A stretch of DNA of 21,103 nt from a virus: IMG/VR virus record IMGVR_UViG_3300010354_000830, positions 1 through 21,103 of that record. One strand, given 5' to 3'. Shown piece by piece: positions 14,907 through 21,103 of the stretch (positions within the stretch are counted from its first letter, which is position 1; each line of letters starts with the position of its first letter). The notes below the pieces were generated by a model. The model did no database searches, was not told the DNA's origin, and saw nothing but the letters and a program-made list of their open reading frames with translations. The translations under genes and the position numbers were made by a program.

Positions 14907-17213
14907 ATGACCTTAAACTTGTATCAACCCTATGTTTATGATCAAGATAAGGAATATGAATTTATAGGTATAGGTCAAATTGTCGATCCAAAAACCTATA
15001 AACTTTTTTGTGTTCCTAATAAAGGAGACACAAAAGGTGAAGATGCAAAAGGTTGGGGAGAAAGATATAAAGTAAGACTTTGTTTTAGGAATTCAAATGA
15101 AACAAAGGATGAAGATTTGATTGATGCAACTCGTCATATGTCCTTTCCATCAGGACATGCTGGATTGCAGATTTATGTTCCACTAGCACCAAATACTTTT
15201 GTTAATATTCATAAAAACAGACTGAATAGGCAATACATTATATCAAGTGTAATTGGTAGTTCATTATGTTCTTTTAGTGATAATAAAGATCCCAAGCAAG
15301 GTTGTGCTCCAAGGTCTGGTTTTGGTGCAGGGATTGGTGGATTTACTGTACCAGATACAAATACTGATGGTGGAAAAGTAGTCAATGAAAATGGTGCTGG
15401 TGCCGATTGTACTATTTCCGCAGCAGATAAGCAACAGCAAGATTTAAACAAACATATTGTTGCACCATCCGCTTGTACTCCCGTAGATTCTAATGCGATT
15501 AATCGCGATTTAATCAATCTCAAAAAAGATATTGAAGGTTTAAGAAATAAAATTAATGGTCCAAATAGTACTCTTTCCAATGCAGAAAAGTTTCTATCTG
15601 AAGCACAACAAAAAGTAAGTTCATATGCAGATAAGATTACTGGTTGGATTAAATGGTTAATTGATGAAATAAAACTTAGAGTAGAAAGAGGTGTTAACTG
15701 GACTGTCAATAAAGCAAAAGCAGCATTATATTTAAATCAAAGAGTTCCTTTGCAAGAAAAGAAAACAACTGCCTTGGACTTGATTGCTTGTTTATTCAAT
15801 AAGATATTAGATAACTTGAGTTCTTTGATAGAGCAATTTTTAAACCAAATTATTGATCGTTATGTTAATATGGCAGTTTGTGCCATTGAAAAATTCTTAA
15901 CTGAATTAGTAGGCCAAATTCTAGGGCAAATTTTAGCAGCAGTTAATGGAATACTTGGCGCAGTACTGGGAACTATTGCTGGTATCAAAGGTCTTGTTGA
16001 TTCTGTTTTAAACGCTATTGTTTCTTTATTGGACTTTTTATCTTGCGATGTAAAGGCACAGTGTCCGGATGTAAAGGAATGGAATTTCCTTGAAGGTGGT
16101 AAACCATCTAGCGTGGCTTTAGATGTAAATGCTATTTTTAATTCTGCCAAGTCAATTATATCTTCAGCAAAATCCATCGTTGATCCAAATAACTTTAAGT
16201 TTAATCTTGACATCAACTCAATGATTGTTGGTGTAGGTGATGCTTGTAATGTTGGGCCTATTCTTTGTGGTCCACCTAAAATTTCTTTCTGGGGTGGTGG
16301 CGGACAAGGCGCTACAGGCAATGCAATTGTTAGTGCTGCAGGTGACATTCTGGGTATTGATATTATTTCTCCCGGATTTGGTTACACCAAAGCACCGTTT
16401 GTAAACATTGAAGACTCTTGTGGAAGAGGAAAGGGTGCTACCGCAGTTGCCGTGATTGGTGATGTTCCTTATGTACCACCTTCAGGAGATACTGATGTAG
16501 GAACTGTTGGGACAACTGGAACAGGAACTGTTGGGACAACTGGAACAGGACCAACAGGAACCACACCAAAACCAGGAGACATTGTAAAGGGAATAACGAA
16601 AATTGTTATGATTGATAATGGAACCGAGTATCTACCAAGACCTGATGGCAGTAAAGGTGGTGATGAAAGAACGTGGGCTACAAGGTGCCAATCAACAATA
16701 AGAAGAGCAGATGGCAACTGGGAATATCCTTATAATCCTGGGGAGATTATGAATATTAAAGTTGGAGATTACGTTCAACTTGCAGGAGAATCTCCATTCG
16801 TTTCTATTAATGAGGAAAGTGTCACTGCTCCGCAGTGTCCGCCAGAAGACATTCCAATTACTGGACCAACAATTCCTGATGGATCTTATCCAGTAATCAT
16901 TGAAATAGTTGATACCGAAATCACTAATCCTGGATTTGGTTATACTTCTGGTGATACTATAGTGATTAATCCAAGTAATGGAACCCAGATGACCCCGCAG
17001 TTTGGATACAACGGACAACTCACTGGCATTACTATGGTAAAAACTGGAATAGGATTTACTGAACTCCCTGAAATAGGTATAGATAGTAGTACAGGTCATA
17101 ATGCGGTTATCAAACCAGTCTTTAAAGTTCTAAAGGGCGATGGATTGATTACAAGACTTGGTGCAGTAGATACAATTATAAACGTTGTAGATTGTGTAGG
17201 TAAACCTGGATGA
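14907..17213 (+). CDS. large virion structural protein, gp5-like OB domain followed by helical and GxGYT-repeat regions
   Basis: 768 residues. The first ~110 residues (EFIGIGQIVDPKTYKLFCVP, KVRLCFRN, then YVPLAPNTFVNIHKNRLNRQ and YIISSVIG) resemble the OB-fold that binds the hub in gp5/VgrG-type spikes. Residues about 205-390 are helical with coiled-coil and hydrophobic segments (ILGQILAAVNGILGAVLGTI). The C-terminal part has repeated beta motifs: ISPGFGYTKAPFVNI, TNPGFGYTSGDTIVI and KTGIGFTELPEIGI, a pattern frequent in cyanophage structural proteins. A linker contains a perfect 24-bp tandem repeat (16500-16547). The next gene overlaps by 4 nt (ATGA). I read it as a hub-attached spike or baseplate protein, with no lysozyme domain, unlike T4 gp5. 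The precise role is inference. Confidence 0.65.
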   Translation: MTLNLYQPYVYDQDKEYEFIGIGQIVDPKTYKLFCVPNKGDTKGEDAKGWGERYKVRLCFRNSNETKDEDLIDATRHMSFPSGHAGLQIYVPLAPNTFVNIHKNRLNRQYIISSVIGSSLCSFSDNKDPKQGCAPRSGFGAGIGGFTVPDTNTDGGKVVNENGAGADCTISAADKQQQDLNKHIVAPSACTPVDSNAINRDLINLKKDIEGLRNKINGPNSTLSNAEKFLSEAQQKVSSYADKITGWIKWLIDEIKLRVERGVNWTVNKAKAALYLNQRVPLQEKKTTALDLIACLFNKILDNLSSLIEQFLNQIIDRYVNMAVCAIEKFLTELVGQILGQILAAVNGILGAVLGTIAGIKGLVDSVLNAIVSLLDFLSCDVKAQCPDVKEWNFLEGGKPSSVALDVNAIFNSAKSIISSAKSIVDPNNFKFNLDINSMIVGVGDACNVGPILCGPPKISFWGGGGQGATGNAIVSAAGDILGIDIISPGFGYTKAPFVNIEDSCGRGKGATAVAVIGDVPYVPPSGDTDVGTVGTTGTGTVGTTGTGPTGTTPKPGDIVKGITKIVMIDNGTEYLPRPDGSKGGDERTWATRCQSTIRRADGNWEYPYNPGEIMNIKVGDYVQLAGESPFVSINEESVTAPQCPPEDIPITGPTIPDGSYPVIIEIVDTEITNPGFGYTSGDTIVINPSNGTQMTPQFGYNGQLTGITMVKTGIGFTELPEIGIDSSTGHNAVIKPVFKVLKGDGLITRLGAVDTIINVVDCVGKPG
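16500..16547 (+). repeat. two perfect 24-bp tandem repeats in the structural gene linker
   Basis: The 24-base unit beginning GGAACTGTTGGGACAACT at 16500 is repeated exactly from 16524 to 16547. It encodes two copies of GTVGTTGT, and a shorter degenerate continuation (GPTGTT) follows. The repeat length is a multiple of three, so copy-number change keeps the frame. Confidence 0.9.
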
Positions 17214-17824
17214 GTAAAAGATTAGAAACGAGTTGGGACTATTCCCGCATTGGTACAACTCAAGGTGAATTGAGATTTGGTGATGTAATGCTTAATGGCA
17301 CTAAGCTTGCCGCATTAATTCGTAATTCAAATCCAGCAAAGCCATCAGACCATTTTATGGCATATGGTAGTTCTGGTAAATTTGCTGGTTCAACTTGGAA
17401 TCAATGTCCTGGAGCTTATCAGATTATCTGTGGAACTACTCCTGTTGATGGTGTTGCTTTTGTTACTTATGCAGAGAACGGAGATGTAATCATCGGTGCT
17501 CCCGGTGGCAGATTGAGACTTTATGCTAAGGACATAGATCTTATTGCAACTGGAACTGATACTAAAACTGGATATGTAAATATTGTAACTAACCAGGGAA
17601 TAGAACTTCAGGCTAGTTCGTCAATCAATATACAATCAAAGACAAATCTTACTATTGCTGCAGAGAGACAAGTTCAAGTTACATCTCCTGGAAATATTAA
17701 GATTAGAGGTCCAGGTGATTGGCTTGAACCTGTTGATTTTTGCTTTGGACCTATTGTTGGAGTAACTGGGGCATTGCAATTTTTGGATGGTCTTAAAAAA
17801 ATGATAGGTAGTATCGGAGGTTAA
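17210..17824 (+). CDS. spike/needle-like baseplate protein with beta-helix repeats
   Basis: 204 residues. The N-terminal half (ETSWDYSRIGTTQGELRFGD, KPSDHFMAYGSSGKFAGSTW) looks globular. From about residue 90 the protein has short regular beta repeats: GDVIIGAPGGRLRLYAKDID, then LIATGT, GYVNIVTNQGIELQAS, SSINIQSKTNLTIAAER, and QVQVTSPGNIKIRGPG. This resembles the intertwined beta-helix of the gp5 C-terminal needle that pierces the outer membrane, so it may supply the spike shaft to the upstream OB-domain protein. The start overlaps the upstream stop by 4 nt, which supports coupled translation and a shared complex. The last 30 residues are a hydrophobic helix (GVTGALQFLDGLKKMIGS). Function is inferred from repeat pattern and position. 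Confidence 0.65.
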   Translation: MSKRLETSWDYSRIGTTQGELRFGDVMLNGTKLAALIRNSNPAKPSDHFMAYGSSGKFAGSTWNQCPGAYQIICGTTPVDGVAFVTYAENGDVIIGAPGGRLRLYAKDIDLIATGTDTKTGYVNIVTNQGIELQASSSINIQSKTNLTIAAERQVQVTSPGNIKIRGPGDWLEPVDFCFGPIVGVTGALQFLDGLKKMIGSIGG

Positions 17825-17825
17825 T

Positions 17826-18785
17826 ATGGCTGGTTTTGGAAATCTCTTAGTCGGTGGTCAGTTTCAAGTTACTGCAGGTCTTCCTAAAGGAGTTCCTGGA
17901 CCACCTGCAACAGCATTAGGAGGTAGTGCTGCTGGTCCTCCAGTAAATGGTAGTGCTTGGATTGAAGGTCCTGCTTTAATTGGTTCACCTCTTACATATC
18001 CTTCTCCAAGACCTCTTGCTACTATGATGCTAGGTAGAAGTAAAAACTACCTAGCGCCAGAAACAAGTGCTTTGCCTATTTTAATGGTAAGTAGTAGAGC
18101 ATCTGCACCCACTCCAACAGATCTTTTGATTGGAGATCCATCAGGACCAGTTGGACTTACTGCTACTCTTGCCCCTAAAGTTACTGTTACTGTTCTTGGC
18201 AAAACAACTTATACTTGCCCCAAAACAACTGCGTTAGGTATACTAGAATGGTCTGGGAAAATAGATGTTAAAGGAAATACTATTTTTAGAGGTCGTAGTG
18301 TTACGACTGGTAGGAAAGTTATTAATGGACCAACAACAATTAATGGACCTTTGACGGTTAACGGTTTATGCAATATTAAAGGTTTTCTTAAGTTTGAACG
18401 TTCAATCGTCGGCACTACGAAAAAGTTTGATATTCCACACCCAACCAAAGAGAATCATCGATTAGCACATTCTTGCATTGAAGGTCCAGAAAATGGAGTT
18501 TATTATAGAGGAAGACTTACAAACTCCAATGTAATTAATCTTCCTGATTATTGGAGAGGACTGGTAGATCCAGAAACAATCACAGTCACATTAACTCCTC
18601 ACGGTTCATATCAGGAGTTATATGTAAAGAATATTGAATGGGGCACTAAAATTAATGTGTTAAATAATTCTGGTGGACTTATTGATTGTAGTTACACAGT
18701 ATTTGCAAAGAGAAAAGATGTTGCAGATTTAGTTGTTGAATATGAAGGAAATGAACCAAAAGAATGGAGCACAGTAGGAAAGTAA
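17826..18785 (+). CDS. tail fibre/spike-type structural protein with shared C-terminal module
   Basis: 319 residues, preceded by a strong GGAGG site (17816-17820). The first ~130 residues are rich in Gly, Pro and Ala and without recognised motif. Residues about 140-190 form short beta-helix-like repeats (GKIDVKGNTIFRGRS, NGPTTINGPLTVNG). The last ~110 residues begin at FDIPHPTKENHRLAHSCIEG and contain YYRGRLTNSNVINLPDYWRG, ITVTLTPHGSYQELYVKNIE and YTVFAKRKD. This C-terminal module recurs as an entire small protein two genes downstream and, from memory, is common at the ends of cyanophage fibre proteins. It is likely a distal or tip protein of the baseplate or a short fibre. I see no enzyme motif. 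Confidence 0.65.
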   Translation: MAGFGNLLVGGQFQVTAGLPKGVPGPPATALGGSAAGPPVNGSAWIEGPALIGSPLTYPSPRPLATMMLGRSKNYLAPETSALPILMVSSRASAPTPTDLLIGDPSGPVGLTATLAPKVTVTVLGKTTYTCPKTTALGILEWSGKIDVKGNTIFRGRSVTTGRKVINGPTTINGPLTVNGLCNIKGFLKFERSIVGTTKKFDIPHPTKENHRLAHSCIEGPENGVYYRGRLTNSNVINLPDYWRGLVDPETITVTLTPHGSYQELYVKNIEWGTKINVLNNSGGLIDCSYTVFAKRKDVADLVVEYEGNEPKEWSTVGK

Positions 18786-18788
18786 ATT

Positions 18789-20147
18789 ATGGACCCTAGA
18801 TATTATTCGGTTGTTAATGACGATTTAAAATCCAAGTTGGATGATTCTCTTGCAAGTATTGAAGATTCTACTGAAAGAATTATTGAAACGGATGCAACAA
18901 AAGGAGCATATGATGATATTATAAACTCATTGGATGTGGATATTTTCAATGAGATTCAAGGTGTAAACTCAAACATCATTGATGTTGCTAGTGCATACCA
19001 AGATAGGATCAATGTTGGTTGTAGAACTGATGTATTTTGGAGACTGACTGGGACTGCAGGAACAACTTATACTTTAGTAGCAACTCAACTTTCTCTTGCT
19101 GGTTATGCAGGAACTCTTCCTAGTGTTGAATATTTTAATGGCGTTGGGTTTGTAACTTATAGCAACTACAGTACTTTTGGTTTTAGTACAGAAAGTGCAT
19201 ATGGAGTTAAGTATTATAATGAACCAGTAACAGAAGATTTTGAAGATACTTTTGTCACTAGTTTTATTGGAACAATTTCTACAGGTTCCAATAAACTCAT
19301 TGCTTTATCTGTTGTAGGTTCTTCTTCAACTCTTGGTATCACCACAGGACAGTTAGTTACCTCATCAAAATCTGGTGTTCTTCCCTCTTCAAGTAATATT
19401 GTAGGTATTGGGACAACTACATTGTCTCAATCTATTCTGGGAATATCTACAGAATCTCCAGTCACTATTTTGACATTAGATACTACAGCAACTGGAACTG
19501 CATCAGCACCAGAATCTGATGGATCTTATGTGTCCTTTACTATTTCAAAATCAACAACACAATTTACGTATGATGATTATGAGATATTTGCAGAAAGTGA
19601 TCCATTTATTCCACAAACCATTGGTATTATGACGACTGGTGATATTGGTATTGGTGTATCAATCAAATATGATAACTCTGGATATCTTTCCAATCCAATT
19701 TCCTGGAATCCATACCTTGTTGATCCAGAAGATCCAAATACTTTTGAACCTAATGTTGGTGCAGGTACGTATTATCTAAAAGTTGGATTTTCTTCTTACC
19801 CAGTTACTTTAAGTGGACAAAGGGTTGCTGTTGGTTTTGTTACTACTGTTGATGCAACTCAATTTAGTGGTATTCTTTCAGCAACTTCTGCTTGTCCTAC
19901 TCAAGAGACAAACTTGACTAATGCAATTAATGCCCTAAATACTGCGAAGTCTGATATAACCTCTGGTATTAGCACACTTAATTATAAAATAGACGTTGCA
20001 AATACCTTTAGAGAGCAAAGAAAAGAGTTCCAATCCGAAATTTGGGGATTGAGACAACAAATCGCATCATATCGCGCTGATATTATTAACTACGAAAAAG
20101 CACTCAACTATCTTGGTGTATCTACAATAACTAATGTAATCTTATGA
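18789..20147 (+). CDS. virion structural protein of unknown role, C-terminal coiled coil
   Basis: 452 residues with no motif I can name. The N-terminal ~85 residues are helical (LKSKLDDSLASIEDSTERII, IFNEIQGVNSNIIDVASAY). The middle is Thr/Ser/Gly-rich and beta-like with low complexity (FVTSFIGTISTGSNKLIALS, GITTGQLVTSSKSGVLPSSS), typical of phage fibre or decoration proteins. The C-terminal ~85 residues form a long helix or coiled coil (LTNAINALNTAKSDITSGI, REQRKEFQSEIWGLRQQIAS), which often trimerises fibres. It lies between two genes sharing a fibre-type domain, with a 3-nt gap upstream and a 4-nt overlap downstream, so it belongs to the same late operon. Virion location is inferred from context and composition. 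Confidence 0.6.
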   Translation: MDPRYYSVVNDDLKSKLDDSLASIEDSTERIIETDATKGAYDDIINSLDVDIFNEIQGVNSNIIDVASAYQDRINVGCRTDVFWRLTGTAGTTYTLVATQLSLAGYAGTLPSVEYFNGVGFVTYSNYSTFGFSTESAYGVKYYNEPVTEDFEDTFVTSFIGTISTGSNKLIALSVVGSSSTLGITTGQLVTSSKSGVLPSSSNIVGIGTTTLSQSILGISTESPVTILTLDTTATGTASAPESDGSYVSFTISKSTTQFTYDDYEIFAESDPFIPQTIGIMTTGDIGIGVSIKYDNSGYLSNPISWNPYLVDPEDPNTFEPNVGAGTYYLKVGFSSYPVTLSGQRVAVGFVTTVDATQFSGILSATSACPTQETNLTNAINALNTAKSDITSGISTLNYKIDVANTFREQRKEFQSEIWGLRQQIASYRADIINYEKALNYLGVSTITNVIL

Positions 20148-20467
20148 AATTTCAACATCCAATAGACAAGTCCAAAACTCTTCATTATGAACATCCACTG
20201 ACAAATAAGCACCTTGTATTCACTCAAGGTCGTATTTCTAGTGGAAAATATATTCAACTTCCCCCAGAATGGGAAGGTTTAATCAATCCATCAACGATTA
20301 CTGTCCACCTAACACAAGTTGGTGCAGATCAAGCACTCGTTGTAAAGAGGATTGAAGACCTTAAGGTATATCTAAGCACTAATGGTATGCCAGCAAATTG
20401 TTACTATTTGGTGTTTGCCGAAAGACGTGACCTGCCTCGCCCTGAAACGCTTGACACTGACCTCTGA
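20144..20467 (+). CDS. small fibre-module protein, paralogue of the C-terminus of the 319-residue protein
   Basis: 107 residues that correspond almost end to end to the last ~100 residues of the protein at 17826-18785. Shared positions include QGRI / RGRL, IQLPPEWEGLINPSTITVHL / INLPDYWRGLVDPETITVTL, VVKRIE / YVKNIE, and YYLVFAERRDL / YTVFAKRKDV. It is therefore a stand-alone copy of that domain, either a separate tip protein or an adaptor that assembles with the longer one. Its start overlaps the upstream stop by 4 nt (ATGA). Its last codons contain the -35 box of the following promoter. No enzymatic motif is visible. Confidence 0.7.
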   Translation: MKFQHPIDKSKTLHYEHPLTNKHLVFTQGRISSGKYIQLPPEWEGLINPSTITVHLTQVGADQALVVKRIEDLKVYLSTNGMPANCYYLVFAERRDLPRPETLDTDL

Positions 20468-20479
20468 TCGTGTTATGAT
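20451..20479 (+). promoter_or_regulatory. host-type sigma-70 promoter (TTGACA-17-TATGAT)
   Basis: A perfect -35 box TTGACA (20451-20456) is separated by exactly 17 nt from TATGAT (20474-20479), one base from the TATAAT consensus. Predicted initiation is near 20486, followed by AAGGA (20493-20497) and the ATG at 20505. The -35 box lies inside the end of the 107-residue fibre-module gene. This is a strong housekeeping-type promoter that should be read by unmodified host polymerase, hence early expression of the small genes and possibly of the tRNA. Confidence 0.8.
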
Positions 20480-20504
20480 AATTGGGTAATCAAAGGACGA
20501 CCGA

Positions 20505-20687
20505 ATGCAAGACGAGTACCTCTCACGCTGCGTTGTGGACCCCATCAAGCGTACAGTGTATCTGTATTCTAATGAAGGTTCAGAAAAGCAAGTGACCTGT
20601 GATACAGTAGATGAGTTTATGAATGTGCTAAAGTTCGTTCGTGCTACAGTGGATGAAGAGACACTTTCTTATGCAAGTCCTCTCTGA
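20505..20687 (+). CDS. small protein of unknown function downstream of an early-type promoter
   Basis: 60 residues, acidic, with two Cys (SRCVVDP and QVTCDTV) and a compact alpha/beta look (RTVYLYSNEGSEKQVTCDTV, DEFMNVLKFVRATVDEETLS). I do not recognise the family. AAGGA at 20493-20497 lies 7 nt before the ATG, and a near-consensus sigma-70 promoter is just upstream, which argues for a genuine, early-expressed gene. Base composition is less AT-rich than in the tail genes. Small early phage proteins often modify host functions, but nothing in the sequence shows a specific target. Confidence 0.7.
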   Translation: MQDEYLSRCVVDPIKRTVYLYSNEGSEKQVTCDTVDEFMNVLKFVRATVDEETLSYASPL

Positions 20688-20688
20688 A

Positions 20689-20719
20689 ACCAAAATGGAC
20701 TTTTAATTCCATTTTAGGT
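20689..20719. repeat. inverted repeat between the two small early genes
   Basis: ACCAAAATGGA (20689-20699) pairs with TCCATTTTAGGT (20708-20719) as an 8-bp perfect stem plus 3 bp beyond a bulged A, with an 8-nt loop. An alternative pairing TGGAC (20696-20700) with GTCCA (20718-20722) is possible. A run of A, not T, follows, so it is not a standard terminator on the + strand; it could be a processing, stability or attenuator structure. The rest of the 80-nt gap shows nothing recognisable. Confidence 0.5.
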
Positions 20720-20767
20720 CCAAAAAAATTCCCGGTAAAAATTGCCTCTATTACTTTTTTGAAAACT

Positions 20768-20971
20768 ATGGTTTACAAAATCTCATACAAAGACCTTAAA
20801 GAAGAGACTGTTAAAACCACTCCTGAAAATGTAAAAGAGGCAAATGAGGCACTCTTTTCTGCAAAGTGGAATCTTCCTAAAGCAGCAAAGCACTGTGGAA
20901 TGAGTATTAAAGAGATGCGCTTGACATTCTTTGAGTATCTGAAGTATAATGATGTAACTTACAAAGCGTAA
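20768..20971 (+). CDS. small protein of unknown function with possible Fis-like helix-turn-helix
   Basis: 67 residues from ATG 20768; an in-frame TTG at 20759 would add three residues, but ATG is preferred. Neither has a clear Shine-Dalgarno. The C-terminal half (SAKWNLPKAAKHCGMSIKEM followed by RLTFFEYLKYN) has the spacing of a Fis-type helix-turn-helix: AAKHCGMS would be the first helix and turn, and KEMRLTFFEYL the recognition helix. This hints at a small DNA-binding regulator but is based on pattern only. It follows the sigma-70-driven gene by 80 nt and its stop lies inside a terminator-like hairpin just before the tRNA. Confidence 0.6.
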   Translation: MVYKISYKDLKEETVKTTPENVKEANEALFSAKWNLPKAAKHCGMSIKEMRLTFFEYLKYNDVTYKA

Positions 20972-20980
20972 GTTTTTTAT
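20956..20980 (+). terminator. weak intrinsic terminator-like hairpin before the tRNA
   Basis: AACTTAC (20956-20962), loop AAAGC (20963-20967) and GTAAGTT (20968-20974) form a 7-bp AT-rich stem within the T-run TTTTTT (20973-20978), directly followed by the tRNA at 20981. The stem is weak and overlaps the stop codon at 20969-20971. It might reduce read-through or mark the tRNA 5' processing boundary. Confidence 0.45.
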
Positions 20981-21103
20981 GCGAGTATGGTGGAATCGGT
21001 AGACACACCAGACTTATGAAAATTGAGCCTCATTTGGGAAACCTTATGAGTGTAATTCCTCAAATTCGGTGAAACCTGTAAAATGGCAATACCGAGCCAA
21101 GCA
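20981..21103 (+). tRNA. tRNA-Leu(UAA), 5' exon plus start of group I intron, truncated by window end
   Basis: The 5' exon is 20981-21015: acceptor strand GCGAGTA, D-arm GTG (20990-20992) with CAC (21004-21006) enclosing GAATCGGTAGA as in bacterial tRNA-Leu, anticodon-stem strand CCAGA (21008-21012), then C32 U33 U34. No pairing 3' anticodon strand follows; instead the sequence enters a group I intron exactly after U34, the insertion point of the cyanobacterial tRNA-Leu(UAA) intron. The variable arm, T-arm and 3' acceptor strand are beyond the window, so the anticodon UAA is inferred from the insertion site. Confidence 0.88.
21016..21103 (+). ncRNA. group I intron (tRNA-Leu type, IC3-like), 5' part
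   Basis: The sequence after the 5' exon shows the conserved group I elements in order. AAAATTGAGCC contains the internal guide for P1. P2 is the hairpin CTCAT (21029-21033) / ATGAG (21046-21050) capped by GG-GAAA-CC with a GNRA loop. The P element AATTCGGTGAAACC (21063-21076) and Q element AATACCGAGCCAAGC (21088-21102) form P4 by pairing TTCGGT (21065-21070) with ACCGAG (21091-21096). The order and motifs match the intron of cyanobacterial tRNA-Leu(UAA). The R and S elements, P7-P9 and the 3' splice site lie outside the window. No intron ORF is present in the visible part. Confidence 0.88.

Noticed and set aside
20981-21015. tRNA-Leu 5' exon as a phage attachment site matching a host tRNA
   Set aside because: Some cyanopodoviruses carry a tRNA-Leu match near an integrase, but no integrase is seen here and the gene appears as a full tRNA with intron rather than a short identical segment.
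1-21103. CRISPR arrays, insertion sequences, toxin-antitoxin pairs
   Set aside because: No regularly spaced repeats, transposase motifs or paired small toxin genes were found on either strand.

Overview
The window is part of the genome of a T4-like myovirus that infects marine picocyanobacteria (Synechococcus or Prochlorococcus). The evidence is a set of T4-type replication and tail genes (gp33, gp59, gp32, gp4, gp53, gp48, gp54, gp26 and gp27 homologues) together with cyanobacterial markers: a DUF1825-type gene beside gp32, a CP12 Calvin-cycle regulator, and a tRNA-Leu interrupted by a cyanobacterial-type group I intron. The DNA is AT-rich and very densely packed, with 1-4 nt overlaps or gaps between most genes. 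No integrase, insertion sequence or CRISPR array was seen.

Layout. (1) 1-2701, + strand: a replication/late-regulation operon made of a 5'-truncated PD-(D/E)XK nuclease, gp33 (late transcription coactivator), gp59 (helicase loader), a DUF1825-like protein and gp32 (ssDNA-binding protein). A strong intrinsic terminator for this operon lies inside the 3' end of the convergent gp53 gene. (2) 2702-6114, - strand: a late structural block, read from right to left as an orphan homing-endonuclease-type DNA-binding protein, head completion nuclease gp4, a small unknown protein, baseplate tail-tube cap gp48 and baseplate wedge gp53. Exact or near T4-type late promoter boxes precede the block and gp48. 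(3) 6144-20467, + strand: a long tail/baseplate-hub block: gp54-like protein, gp26-like chaperone, a small ORF reachable by -1 frameshifting, a tape-measure-like protein, a giant tail lysin (muramidase-like plus M23 peptidase), a gp27-like hub, CP12, and then five spike/fibre-type structural proteins. (4) 20451-21103, + strand: a host-type sigma-70 promoter, two small unknown proteins, and the start of an intron-containing tRNA-Leu(UAA) that runs off the window.

How the parts work together. Region 1 supports recombination-dependent replication and coupled late transcription. Regions 2 and 3 build the tail tube initiation complex, the baseplate and the cell-wall-piercing hub. CP12, embedded in the tail block, would be made while virions are assembled and would act on host carbon metabolism. 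Region 4 looks like a separately controlled, early-type unit leading into the tRNA region.

Most unusual points: the group I intron in a phage tRNA-Leu; a T TTTTTC slippery site with a following palindrome at the gp26 end, which would fuse gp26 to the next ORF as in the G/GT tail chaperones of other phages; and two adjacent tail genes that share a conserved charged-helix plus hydrophobic module, the second of which carries two wall-degrading domains.
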